DNA of 64,000 bases from DASUPK01 sp963804595 (GTDB lineage: Bacteria; Actinomycetota; Thermoleophilia; Solirubrobacterales; 70-9), in assembly GCA_963804595.1 (NCBI GenBank), contig CAWDQZ010000008.1:124001-188000 (forward strand), read 5' to 3'. A program made the position numbers and the translations under genes. Position 1 is the first letter of the stretch, and each line of letters starts with the position of its first letter. The notes beneath the pieces were generated by a model, which was given only the letters and a program-made list of their open reading frames with translations, searched no databases and was not told the DNA's origin. This document shows, piece after piece, positions 51,718-60,430 of this stretch.

Positions 51718-52851
51718 TCAGCCGCCGAACCACCGGGTGCGCCTGCTCAATCCGAAGTTCTGCTTCTCGGCAACGAGGGCGCTAGACGGCGTCTGGAAGG
51801 TTCCTGTCGGCTTGGGGGCTGAGAGGAAGTCCACGTCCACGCGCCCGACCTGGCCACCACCGAACTCGATGTAGCAGGAGCCGCGCCCGTCGTAGCCGTC
51901 GGGCTCCTCTCTTCCCTTGATCTCCGCGAGGACCTCGTCGGCGACGACCCGTGCTGCTCCCTCGGCGAACACGCCGGCCTTAGGTACTCCCACGGTCGCT
52001 ACGTCGCCGACCGCATAGACACCGGGAAAGCGGGTCCTGAGCGTCCTCGACTCGACCGGGACGTAGCCCTCCTCGGCCATCCCGGATTCCAGGACCACGT
52101 CGGGGGCGCGGTGCTTGGGAACCCCAAGGAAGAGGTCGTAGGCGTACTCGCGCCCGTCCTCGAGCACCGCCACCTTCCGGTCCTCATCCAGGGAGGCGGT
52201 CCGGGCGCCCGGGACGAACTCGATGTTGCGCTCGGCGAAGGCTGCGAGGAGCGCCTCGGAGGTTGCCGGGGACGGAGGAACGGGGCTGGGGAGCGGCATC
52301 AGGAAGGTGATCTCGCATTGCTCGCGGACTCGGCGAGCAGAAAGGTTGTCGTGGAGGAGGAGGGCAGCCTCGCTGGGGGCCGGCGGGCACTTGAACGGCG
52401 CCCCGCAGACGCCGACGACGGCGCGTCCCTCGGAGAAGTCCGGGAGCACCTCCCGCATTCGCTCCGCCCCGGCGACGGAGTAGAACTCGTTGCCTCCCTC
52501 GGCAAGGCCCGGGGTAGCACGCAGGTCGTAGTCGGCGCCGAGCGCCACCACCAGGAAGTCAGCCTCGTACTCGCCAGCGTCGGTCCTTACTCCTCGTGCC
52601 GCCGGGTCGATCGCGGTGATCGTCTCGTTCGCGAAGCGAACACCGGGCTTCGTGAACTCGCGGTACGGGAGGCGCACCGCCTCGGGGGTTTCTCGGCCGA
52701 ACATCACGTCGAGCTTCGAGTAGCCGAATACGAACGCCTCGCCCTTGTCGATCAAGGTCACGTCGGCGTCTCCACCGAGCTCCTCCGAGAGGATCGTCGC
52801 CAGCTCAAGGCCGCCGAACCCTGCTCCGAGCACGACTATCCGGGTCGCCAT
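51718..52851 (-). CDS. FAD-dependent oxidoreductase (SQR/NDH-2-like)
   Basis: A 377-residue protein with two Rossmann motifs: FAD-binding RIVVLGAGFGGLELATIL at the start and VVGVCGAPFKCPPAPSEAALLL in the middle. The closing FAD segment is FPGVYAVGDVATVGVPKAGVFAEGAA. The Cys pair in CGAPFKC and the overall layout resemble sulfide:quinone oxidoreductase and flavocytochrome c flavoproteins more than NDH-2, but substrate and acceptor cannot be fixed. ATG at 52851 chosen because the dinucleotide fold begins there. Confidence 0.82.
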   Translation of the reverse strand: MATRIVVLGAGFGGLELATILSEELGGDADVTLIDKGEAFVFGYSKLDVMFGRETPEAVRLPYREFTKPGVRFANETITAIDPAARGVRTDAGEYEADFLVVALGADYDLRATPGLAEGGNEFYSVAGAERMREVLPDFSEGRAVVGVCGAPFKCPPAPSEAALLLHDNLSARRVREQCEITFLMPLPSPVPPSPATSEALLAAFAERNIEFVPGARTASLDEDRKVAVLEDGREYAYDLFLGVPKHRAPDVVLESGMAEEGYVPVESRTLRTRFPGVYAVGDVATVGVPKAGVFAEGAARVVADEVLAEIKGREEPDGYDGRGSCYIEFGGGQVGRVDVDFLSAPKPTGTFQTPSSALVAEKQNFGLSRRTRWFGG

Positions 52852-53018
52852 GCCGACGACCCTACCCCGATCCCCCCGTATGCCAAGCGCAGCTGGCCAA
52901 CTCAACCCGGTGGCCGCAACGACGCCCTCGATGAGGGCGCCCAGCGTGGCCCGACGGCGGCCTTAGGCGCCGCGGATACGATCGCCGCCAAGGGGGCAAA
53001 GGAGCAAGGAGGTGACGC

Positions 53019-53312
53019 GTGTTCGCCCAGGTGATCAGCTTCGAGGAGTCAGCGGACGAGGTGGAGGCCGGCATCAAGCACGTGGAGGAGGAGGTCCTGC
53101 CGGCGCTGAAGGACGCCGACGGCCTCACGGGTTTCTGGTTGGTCGATCGCGAAAGCGGCAAGCGGTTGAGCGTGATGGTCTGGGACTCGGAAGAGGCCGC
53201 CGCCGCGGGGATGGCCGCGATCGAGGCCCGGCGTGCGGAGCTCGGCAACGCTGATGCTCCTCGGCCGACACCGTCGTCCGTGGACCGCATGGAGGTCTAC
53301 GGCTCGGTCTGA
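53019..53312 (+). CDS. ABM-fold (dimeric alpha+beta barrel) protein
   Basis: A 97-residue protein with a strong ribosome site (AGGAGGTGA) before its GTG. The order strand (FAQVISFEES), helix (EVEAGIKHVEEEVLPALKD), strand (GFWLVDRESGKRLSVMVWDS), helix (EEAAAAGMAAIEARRAEL), strand (RMEVYGSV) fits the ABM monooxygenase/heme-degradation-like barrel. Catalytic residues are not evident. Confidence 0.75.
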   Translation: MFAQVISFEESADEVEAGIKHVEEEVLPALKDADGLTGFWLVDRESGKRLSVMVWDSEEAAAAGMAAIEARRAELGNADAPRPTPSSVDRMEVYGSV

Positions 53313-53747
53313 GGTCAGGGGCGCCACGACTTCAGTCCTCTTGTCCCCAATGCGTCCGCTGTTGTCCGCGAGCTTCTACTGATTTGCGCGAGGAAGCGGG
53401 CGCCTGATCGAAAAATGCTTCAACCATGCAAGGCGAATAGCTGCTCGCGTCCAAAGCACCCACTGCTGCGAACGTCCCGGGTTATTCCCTGTGCGGGTGA
53501 TTGCCGGACGTTCGGGATGCCGGCCGGCACCGAACGTCCGTGGGTGACCCCCATATGGAGGATTTCGGGACGTTCGCGCGACGGATGGGGCGGGGAGCGC
53601 CGCTTTCCATGCAAAGCAGCGGCTCCGATCGCGAGCCAACTCGTGGGTTGGCGCTTTCCTTTGCGATAGCGAAAGAAAGTCGACAGCCGAGCGCGGGCGG
53701 TTCGGCCGACCGTGGCGCGGCCGGGGCCGCTTACCAGCCGGTGGCGC
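53313..53747. other. intergenic stretch with hairpin repeats and alternating palindromes
   Basis: About 435 bases between converging genes without a credible gene. It holds two partial hairpin-repeat copies (53417-53459), one full copy (53601-53620, CGCTTTCCATGCAAAGCAGC) and the alternating GAACGTCC array (53469-53576). Confidence 0.6.
53469..53576. repeat. four alternating GAACGTCC motifs forming nested palindromes
   Basis: GAACGTCC at 53470 (+), GGACGTTC at 53506 (its complement), GAACGTCC at 53532 (+) and GGACGTTC at 53568 (complement). The inner pair extends to an 11-base stem CGGACGTTCGG / CCGAACGTCCG (53505-53515, 53530-53540), whose interior TGCCGGCCGGCA is itself palindromic. The outer pair is CGAACGTCCCG / CGGGACGTTCG (53469-53479, 53566-53576). 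Confidence 0.75.
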
Positions 53748-55409
53748 CTACTCCCACTCGATCGTGCCGGGCGGTTTCGAGGTGAGGTCGAGCGTGACGC
53801 GGTTGACGCCGCGGACCTCGTTGATGATCCGGTTGGAGACCCGCTCGAGCAGGTCGTATGGAAGGCGGGCCCAATCCGCCGTCATCGCGTCATCTGAGGT
53901 GACGGCGCGGATCACGATCGGGTGGGCGTAAGAGCGCTCGTCGCCCTGCACGCCGACCGAGCGGACGACCGGCAGCACGCAGAAGGACTGCCAGAGCTCG
54001 CGGTAGAGGCCGGCGGCGCGGACCTCCTCCTGCAGGATCGCGTCCGCCTCGCGGACGATGTCGAGCCGCTCGCGCGTGACCTCGCCCCCGACGACACGGA
54101 TGGCGAGGCCCGGACCCGGGAAGGGCTGGCGCCAGACGAAGCGCTCGGGCAGTCCGAGCTCCGCGGCGACGGCGCGGACTTCGTCCTTGAAGAGCATCCG
54201 CAGCGGCTCGACCAGCTCCATCTCCATCTCCTCGGGGAGCCCGCCGACGTTGTGGTGGGACTTGATCGTGGCCGCGGCGCGCCCGTCGCCGCCCGACTCG
54301 ATCACATCCGAGTAGAGGGTGCCCTGGACGAGGAACCGGGCGTCGTCGACCTTGCCCGCCTCCTCCTCGAAGACGCGGATGAACTCCTCGCCGATGATCT
54401 TGCGCTTGGTCTCGGGATCCTCGACCCCGGCGAGCCGATCGAGGAAACGGTCGGCGGCGTCGACGTGGATCAGGTGGATGCCGTGTTGCTCGCGGAATGC
54501 GGTGACCACCTGGTCCGCCTCGTTCTTGCGCATCATCCCGTGGTCGACGAAGACGCAGGTGAGGCGGTCGCCGATCGCCCGGTGGACCAGCAGTGCCGCC
54601 GTGGCGGAGTCGACACCCCCGGAGAGCCCGCAGATCGCGCGCGCCTCGCCGACCTGCGCGCGGATCGTCTGGACCTGCTCTTCGATCACCGATGCCGGCG
54701 ACCACCTCTCGCGACAGCCGCAAACGTCGCGGAGAAAGCGGGTGAGGATCTCGGTGCCGTACGGCGTGTGCACGACCTCGGGGTGGAACTGGATCCCGTA
54801 GAGCCCGCGCTCGGTGTCCTCGACTGCCGCCACCGGTGACTCCGTGCTCGAGGCGAGCGCCGAGAATCCCGGCGGCGGCTCATAGACCGTGTCGCGGTGG
54901 CTCATCCAGCACTGCTGCTCGGCCGGCAGGCCGTCGAGTAGCGAGCCGCCCCCGTCGCGGAGCGTCAATCCGCTGCGACCGAACTCGCCTGCCGGCGCCT
55001 GCTCCACCCGGCCGCCGAGCTCGTGGACCATCAGCTGCATCCCGTAACAGATGCCGAGCACCGGGATGCCGAGCTCGAGCAGCTCCTTGCGCAGCGCGGG
55101 CGCCCCGTCGGCGTAGACCGATGCTGGGCCACCCGAGAGAACGAGGCCCTTCGGCCCGCGCTCGCGAATCCGCTCGATGTCGATGTCATGCGGCAAGAGC
55201 TCGCTGAAGACCCCGCACTCCCGGATACGGCGCGCGATCAACTGCGAGTACTGGCCGCCGAAGTCGAGAACGAGTACTTCCTCGGTGGCCTGGGCGGGTG
55301 CAGTCTTGTCGACCTCAACGAGCTCCGGATCGGACCCCGGAACGGTTCGCTCGGGGACGTGAACCCGGGCCTGGGTGTCGTCCGAAGCGGCGCTAGCCGC
55401 TTCAGTCAT
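53748..55409 (-). CDS. guaA: GMP synthase (glutamine-hydrolysing)
   Basis: A 553-residue enzyme converting XMP to GMP. The glutaminase triad starts with Cys in GICYGMQLMVHELGG and ends FHPEVVHTPYG. The ATP-pyrophosphatase P-loop is GLSGGVDSATAA, and the dimerisation domain ends LTSKPPGTIEWE. An extra about 40 residues precede the usual opening VLVLDFGGQYSQLIARRI. Overlaps the guaB3 gene by eight bases. Confidence 0.97.
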   Translation of the reverse strand: MTEAASAASDDTQARVHVPERTVPGSDPELVEVDKTAPAQATEEVLVLDFGGQYSQLIARRIRECGVFSELLPHDIDIERIRERGPKGLVLSGGPASVYADGAPALRKELLELGIPVLGICYGMQLMVHELGGRVEQAPAGEFGRSGLTLRDGGGSLLDGLPAEQQCWMSHRDTVYEPPPGFSALASSTESPVAAVEDTERGLYGIQFHPEVVHTPYGTEILTRFLRDVCGCRERWSPASVIEEQVQTIRAQVGEARAICGLSGGVDSATAALLVHRAIGDRLTCVFVDHGMMRKNEADQVVTAFREQHGIHLIHVDAADRFLDRLAGVEDPETKRKIIGEEFIRVFEEEAGKVDDARFLVQGTLYSDVIESGGDGRAAATIKSHHNVGGLPEEMEMELVEPLRMLFKDEVRAVAAELGLPERFVWRQPFPGPGLAIRVVGGEVTRERLDIVREADAILQEEVRAAGLYRELWQSFCVLPVVRSVGVQGDERSYAHPIVIRAVTSDDAMTADWARLPYDLLERVSNRIINEVRGVNRVTLDLTSKPPGTIEWE

Positions 55410-56607
55410 CGCTGACGGCGACCGCCGCTGCCACGGCCGCCCGCCCGTTCGAGCCCATGCCGACCGATTGCTCCCGCTGGAGCTGTTTGCCCTCGGACTG
55501 GAGGGCGGGAGCGACCATCACCTCGGCCCGGTGGAACTCCGGGATGTCGGCGTATCCGGTGGTTGCCATCGAGGTCCTCAGCGCTCCCATCAGGTTGAAG
55601 GTGCCGTCGTTCTCCTGGGCGGGACCGAGGAGGATCTCCTCGAGCGACCCGTCCTGGTGCGTCGCCACGCGGGCGCCGCGGGGCAGCGAGGGATGGAAGG
55701 TCGCCATGCCCCAGTGGAAGCCGCGGCCGGGAGCCTCCTTGGCGCGGGCGAGCGGCGAGCCGATCATCACGGCGTCGGCGCCGACCGCGATCGCCTTGGA
55801 GACGTCACCGCCGGTCCGCATGCCCCCGTCGGCGATCACGTTGCAGTACTTCCCCGTCTCCATCATGTGCTGGCCGCGGGCCGCAGCCACGTCCGCGATC
55901 GCGGTGGCCTGGGGAACGCCGATCCCGAGAACTCCCCGAGTGGTGCACGCGGCGCCCGGGCCGACGCCGACCAGGACTCCCACCGCCCCGGTCCGCATCA
56001 GGTGCAGACCGGTGTTGTAGGAGGCGCAGCCGCCGACCACGCAGGGGACGTCGAGCGAGGCGATGAACTCCTTCAGGTTGAGCGGCTCGGTCTGGGTCGA
56101 GACGTGCTCGGCCGAGATCACGGTTCCCTGGATCACGAGGATGTCGAGCCCGGCCTCGAGGGCGACCTCATAGTGCTCGGTCACCTTCTGGGGCGTCAGC
56201 GATCCGCAGGCGACGACGCCCTCGGCCTTGATCTGCTCGACGCGCCGCGCGATCAGCTCCGGCTTGACCGGCTCTGCGTAGACCTCCTGCATGATCCGCG
56301 TGGCGACGTCCTTGGGCGCCGCGGCGATCTCGTCGAGCTTCTCGTCGGCGTTCTCGTAGCGGGACCAGATGCCCTCGAGGTTGAGGACGGCGAGCCCGCC
56401 GAGCTTGCCGATCAGGCCCGCCGTGTTCGGGCTGACGACGCCGTCCATCGCGGAGGCGAGCAGCGGCAGCTCGAAGCGGTACGGACCGAGGGTCCAGGTG
56501 ATGTCGATGTCGTCGGGGTCGCGGGTCCGCCTCGAGGGGACGATCGCGATGTCATCGAAGCCGTATGCCCGGCGGCCCTTCTTGCCGCGGCCGATCTCTA
56601 CTTCCAT
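55402..56607 (-). CDS. IMP dehydrogenase-related protein (GuaB3 type)
   Basis: A 401-residue (alpha/beta)8 protein without CBS domains, as in the actinobacterial GuaB3 subfamily. Opening RRAYGFDDIAIVPSRRTRD; the active-site Cys loop is VGPGAACTTRGVLGIGVP; the phosphate-binding strand is VIADGGMRTGGDVSKAIAVGADAVMIGS. Recent work assigns guanine-nucleotide-related activity to GuaB3. Immediately followed by guaA, so it likely works in purine synthesis. Confidence 0.9.
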   Translation of the reverse strand: MEVEIGRGKKGRRAYGFDDIAIVPSRRTRDPDDIDITWTLGPYRFELPLLASAMDGVVSPNTAGLIGKLGGLAVLNLEGIWSRYENADEKLDEIAAAPKDVATRIMQEVYAEPVKPELIARRVEQIKAEGVVACGSLTPQKVTEHYEVALEAGLDILVIQGTVISAEHVSTQTEPLNLKEFIASLDVPCVVGGCASYNTGLHLMRTGAVGVLVGVGPGAACTTRGVLGIGVPQATAIADVAAARGQHMMETGKYCNVIADGGMRTGGDVSKAIAVGADAVMIGSPLARAKEAPGRGFHWGMATFHPSLPRGARVATHQDGSLEEILLGPAQENDGTFNLMGALRTSMATTGYADIPEFHRAEVMVAPALQSEGKQLQREQSVGMGSNGRAAVAAAVAVSDD

Positions 56608-56635
56608 TGGCCCACCCTACGTTCGTTCGCGGACG

Positions 56636-56656
56636 AAAAAACCCCGCGTCGCGGGG
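56636..56656 (-). terminator. Rho-independent terminator downstream of the kinase operon
   Basis: On the minus strand CCCCGCGACGCGGGG is followed by TTTTTT. It ends transcripts coming from the pfkB-dacA-LysM block and separates them from guaB3-guaA. Confidence 0.85.
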
Positions 56657-56865
56657 CCGGAAATGCGGTGCTAGCGGCGATTCGGAGGTCCTTCACCAAC
56701 GCCCCGCCAAGGATAACAGCGGTCAACCCGGTGTTCTGTGCCCGGCTTCGCCATCGGACCGCGGCCACAAGCGGCCGCCCCACCTAACCGCTCCGGGCTA
56801 CGCCCTTAATGCGAGGGCGGGCGACAGCACGACCCGTTTAGTGAAGTGGTGCGGCCTGGTGGCCG

Positions 56866-57825
56866 CTAGACCTTCGCCGGCGCCTCGAGCTCGCGCGCCT
56901 CGATCCCGGAGAGCAGCCGCTCCACCTCCGCCGGGTCGACGCTGCCGGCGCCGAAGTGCCGGGTCGATTCCGCCCCGCAGGCCACGGCGAAGCGCAGGCA
57001 CTCCTCGGGGGGCCGGCCGTCGTAGCGGGACGCGACGAAGCCCGCGAGGAACGCATCGCCCGAGCCGACTGTGGTCACTGGCTCCACCTCCGGCGCGGTC
57101 ACCTCGTAGGTGTGGCGCTGGTCGTCGTCGCCGAGCAGGGAGGCGACGCAGCCCTCGGGCCGCGTGATGACGGCGTTCGCCGCCCCGAGCTCCACCAGGC
57201 TGCGGAGGCCGCTGAGCAGGTCCTCGCGATCGTTGAACTCGTGGCCGACCGCGCCCTCCGCCTCGCGCAGGTTCGGAGTGACGGCCGCCGGCTCCGCGCG
57301 CAGCGAGGCGATCAGCGGCTCGCCCTCGGTGTCGACGATCGTCTCGACCCCGAGCGCCTTCAGTTCTTCCACCATCCGAGCCGAGAAGGTGGCCGGCACG
57401 GAGGGCGGCAGGCTCCCGGCGATCGCGCAGATCCGCGCGCCGCGGGCCAGGTAGAGCAGCTTCTCGAGAAAGCGTTCGAGCTCGTTCGCAGTGACGTCCG
57501 GACCGCGCTCGTTGATCTCGGTCTGCTCACCCGAGGTCGGGTCGATCACGGCGAGATTCGTCCGCGACTCGCCTCCGATCCAGGTGAAGTCGGTGAGGAT
57601 CGACTCCTCCGCCAGGCGCTCCATCAGTCGCGCGCCGGTGGGGCCGCCGGCGAGGCCGGTCGCGATCACGGGGCGGCCGAGCAGCTTGAGCGCGCGAGCG
57701 ACGTTGACGCCCTTGCCGCCGGCGACGGTGCTCGCCTCGACCGCCCGGTGGCGGTTCCCCTGCCGGAAGCTCGGCACCGCCACGGTGCGATCGATCGCGG
57801 CGTTCAGAGTGACGGTCAGGATCAT
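56866..57825 (-). CDS. 1-phosphofructokinase-type sugar kinase
   Basis: A 319-residue PfkB-family kinase. N-terminal sugar-binding ILTVTLNAAIDRTVAVP, the GGKGVNVARALKLLG signature, and the catalytic C-terminal TTVGSGDAFLAGF with the base Asp. The best fit is FruK/LacC-type (fructose-1-P or tagatose-6-P); no PTS gene lies beside it. Overlaps the carboxypeptidase gene's stop by four bases. Confidence 0.88.
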   Translation of the reverse strand: MILTVTLNAAIDRTVAVPSFRQGNRHRAVEASTVAGGKGVNVARALKLLGRPVIATGLAGGPTGARLMERLAEESILTDFTWIGGESRTNLAVIDPTSGEQTEINERGPDVTANELERFLEKLLYLARGARICAIAGSLPPSVPATFSARMVEELKALGVETIVDTEGEPLIASLRAEPAAVTPNLREAEGAVGHEFNDREDLLSGLRSLVELGAANAVITRPEGCVASLLGDDDQRHTYEVTAPEVEPVTTVGSGDAFLAGFVASRYDGRPPEECLRFAVACGAESTRHFGAGSVDPAEVERLLSGIEARELEAPAKV

Positions 57826-59180
57826 CCTGTTCCTTCCTCCCGCTCCATCCTCTGCCGCCTCCTGCGCATCCGCTCCTCGTGCATCCTTCGCCTCTCCTCG
57901 GGGCTCCTTTGTCGGGGCGAGCGCTGCTGCTCCTGCCGAGCTCGCGGTGCCGGGTCATCGACCCCTCGCGCCCCACGCCCTCTGATGATCAGCAGTAGTC
58001 CTACAAGTATCACGATCGCGGCAAGTCCAATCAGAACGATCGGATTCAGGACAGCCGACCTCACCTTGTCGAGCGTGGTCGCGGCTCCCACGGGGTGAGC
58101 CGCCACGAGCGGGCTGACCGCAGCGCGTTCGCCGTCGACCATCACCGTGACGCTGCCGAGCCTCTGGCCCTTGCGCACGTCCCCGCTGACCTCGTCGGGC
58201 GCACTCACGCGCGTCGCGACCCGCTGGCCCTCACGCACCGTGACGGTGATCGGCCGCGCTGCGAGCAGCGGCAGCTGGTCGCTGCGGTAGTCGAGCTTCG
58301 GCGAGGCGAACTCCTCCCGCCGGGTCACCTCCTCGACCGGGTGATAGAGCGAGAAGCCGTAGTCGAGGAGCTCGAGCGTGCTCTGGTCACGCTCGTACTC
58401 GCTGGGTGTGCCGAGCACCGCGGAGATCAGGGTCGTCGAGCCCCGCCTCCCGGAGCCGACGAGCACGTAGCCGGCGTCGAGCGTGTGACCGGTCTTGACG
58501 CCGTCGACCCAGGGCTCCTGCCCGAGGAGCGTGTTGCGGCTCGTCACCGTCCGCGGGTGGTCACCGCTGTGGAGCGTGGCGGCCGGCGTGTTCACGATCT
58601 GGGCGAAGAGCCTGTTGCGCATCAGGAGCGAGGCAAGCGTGACCAGGTCGTGGGGACTCGAGTAGTTGTCGGGATCGTCGAGCCCGATCGGGTTCGCGTA
58701 GCTCGTGTCGGTCAGGCCCAGCTTCCGAGCCGTGCGGTTCATGTCCTGGACGAACGCGGGGACAGACCCCGAGACGGCATCCGCCAGCGTCACCGCGGCG
58801 TCGCTCGCGCTCGGCAGCAGCAGTCCGTAGAGCAGGTCGCGGACTCGAATCCTCTCTCCTGCGCGCAGGCCGAGCGTGATCTCGGCGGGATTGCTCGCCC
58901 GATACGCGGGCGCGGTCACCGTCTGGTTCGGCTTCAGGTTGTGGAGGGCCAGGTACGCGGTCATCAGCTTGGTCGCGCTGGCGATCGGCAGGCGCTTGTT
59001 CGGTCCCTTCGCCGCAAGCACGGAGTCGTCCCTGGGGTCGATCAGGATCCAGGCCCTGGCATCCAGCTTCGGCGGAGCGGCAGCGGCAGCAACCGAGCCC
59101 GGAAGGCCCAGCAGGAAGATCGCCAGGACGATCGCCACCGCCGCGCGCATGCGCCCCTGCCTTGGTCGCGAGAGCGGCAC
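57822..59180 (-). CDS. D-alanyl-D-alanine carboxypeptidase (S11), altered SxN motif
   Basis: A 452-residue exported penicillin-binding protein. Signal peptide in the first about 35 residues; SxxK in IASATKLMTAY; KTG in DGVKTGHTLDAGY. The middle motif, normally S-x-N, reads SAS in LLPSASDAAVTLAD, so the conserved Asn is a Ser. A membrane helix near residue 400 (VLIGLAAIVILVGLLLII) and a basic, Glu/Arg-rich cytosolic tail follow, unusual for the family. Confidence 0.88.
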   Translation of the reverse strand: MPLSRPRQGRMRAAVAIVLAIFLLGLPGSVAAAAAPPKLDARAWILIDPRDDSVLAAKGPNKRLPIASATKLMTAYLALHNLKPNQTVTAPAYRASNPAEITLGLRAGERIRVRDLLYGLLLPSASDAAVTLADAVSGSVPAFVQDMNRTARKLGLTDTSYANPIGLDDPDNYSSPHDLVTLASLLMRNRLFAQIVNTPAATLHSGDHPRTVTSRNTLLGQEPWVDGVKTGHTLDAGYVLVGSGRRGSTTLISAVLGTPSEYERDQSTLELLDYGFSLYHPVEEVTRREEFASPKLDYRSDQLPLLAARPITVTVREGQRVATRVSAPDEVSGDVRKGQRLGSVTVMVDGERAAVSPLVAAHPVGAATTLDKVRSAVLNPIVLIGLAAIVILVGLLLIIRGRGARGVDDPAPRARQEQQRSPRQRSPEERRRMHEERMRRRRQRMEREEGTG

Positions 59181-59182
59181 GG

Positions 59183-59500
59183 TCAGCGCAACGCTATTCG
59201 CTGGCCCTCGAGGAGGGCCTGCGGGTCCAGGTCGGGGTTGAGCTGAAGCAGGGTGGTCTGGTCGATCCCGGTCTTGACCGAGATCTCGCCGAGCGTGTCG
59301 CCCGACTGAACGATCCAGACGCCCTTGCGCACCGCCTGTCGCCCCACCTTGCTGATGTCGGGTTTGCCGCCTTTGCCGTTCCCGTCACCGCCCAAACCAC
59401 CCGACGTGGTGACGATGACCACGACGACGAGCACCAGGGCCGCGACCAGCGCGAGAACCGCGAACCCCCGGACGAAATAGTTCGGCTTGTAATCCGGCAT
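59183..59500 (-). CDS. membrane-anchored LysM protein
   Basis: A 105-residue protein with one transmembrane helix (FVRGFAVLALVAALVLVVVVIV), a Gly-rich linker and a C-terminal LysM domain (VWIVQSGDTLGEISVKTGIDQTTLLQLNPDLDPQALLEGQRIAL) that should bind peptidoglycan glycan chains. It precedes the carboxypeptidase gene in transcription, with two bases between, so both act at the wall. Confidence 0.88.
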   Translation of the reverse strand: MPDYKPNYFVRGFAVLALVAALVLVVVVIVTTSGGLGGDGNGKGGKPDISKVGRQAVRKGVWIVQSGDTLGEISVKTGIDQTTLLQLNPDLDPQALLEGQRIALR

Positions 59501-59536
59501 CCGCGGGCGGCGATGGTACTGCCCACCCCTGGCGGC

Positions 59537-60430
59537 TTATTCCGCCAGCCCCCAAACCACGTCGCGGAGCTCTTTCGCGGCCAGGCCCGGATCGTCCGCC
59601 CGCGCGATGCCGCGCGAGGCGGCGACCAGGATCGAGGCGGGCCGGCCCTGGGCAAGCGCCGGGCCGAGATCCTCGGCCTTCCCGCCCTGGGCCCCGACGC
59701 CGGGTATGAGGAAGATCGAGTCGGGCATCAGCTCGCGCAGGCGACCCATGTGCTGCGGCGCCGTCGCGCCCACGACGGCCCCGACTCCGGAGAGGCCGGA
59801 CCCTCCTGCGAGCTTCGGAGCGCTTTCGGCAACCAGCGCGGCGAGCTCCTCGTGGAGTGGCCGATCGCCCAGCGGCTGGTCCTGGAGGCGCGAGGCTCCC
59901 GGATTCGAGGTTCGAACGAGCAGGAAGACGCCGGCCGAAGCTCCGGCCGCCGCCTCCACGAGCACGTCGATCGCATCTTCGCCGAGCAGGGGGTTGGCGG
60001 TGAACGCGTCCGCCCCCAGCCCGGAGACCACGCCCCAGGGCGTTTCGGTCTCTCCGACCAGCGCCTGGCCGTACGCCGCCGCGGTCACCGGAACGTCGCC
60101 CCGCTTGCCGTCGGCGACAACCAGCAGCCCGGCGCGATGCGCCGCCCGGCAGACCTCGTCGAGCGCCCACCAACCGTGCTGCCCGAGCCGCTCGAAGCAG
60201 GCGAGCTGTGGCTTCACCGCGACGCATGCGGGCCCGGCCTCCTCGATCAGCCTGTTGCAGTCCTCATAGATGGCCGCCGCCGCGCGTTCGGCGATGTCAC
60301 CCAGGTCGCCCTCGGGTGCCGCCTCACGCGGGAGGGAGCTGGGGTCCGGATCAAGCCCGAGGCAGATCTGGCTCCGGCGCTCCTCGACGAGCGCCGTCAG
60401 CCGGTCGGCGAAGGGGGCTGTCCGGTCAGC
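59537..60430 (-). CDS. pyrF: orotidine-5'-phosphate decarboxylase (type 2), start unclear
   Basis: Makes UMP. Motifs of the type 2 enzyme: SQICLGLDPDPSS, VAVKPQLACFERLG and the catalytic ADGKRGDVPVTAAAY; the barrel ends LIPGVGAQGG and SILVAASRGI. The first about 70 conserved residues have no ATG, GTG or TTG in frame: the first is the GTG at 60217, inside the barrel. The frame opens only after a stop near 60450, in the tail of the HU gene. Either a CTG start is used, or a base is missing, for example in the CCCCC run at 60413-60417. Confidence 0.8.
   Translation of the reverse strand, partial: ADRTAPFADRLTALVEERRSQICLGLDPDPSSLPREAAPEGDLGDIAERAAAAIYEDCNRLIEEAGPACVAVKPQLACFERLGQHGWWALDEVCRAAHRAGLLVVADGKRGDVPVTAAAYGQALVGETETPWGVVSGLGADAFTANPLLGEDAIDVLVEAAAGASAGVFLLVRTSNPGASRLQDQPLGDRPLHEELAALVAESAPKLAGGSGLSGVGAVVGATAPQHMGRLRELMPDSIFLIPGVGAQGGKAEDLGPALAQGRPASILVAASRGIARADDPGLAAKELRDVVWGLAE

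Noticed and set aside
53922..54839. A 305-codon open frame opposite guaA
   Set aside because: Shadow frame; the guaA motifs are unmistakable on the other strand.
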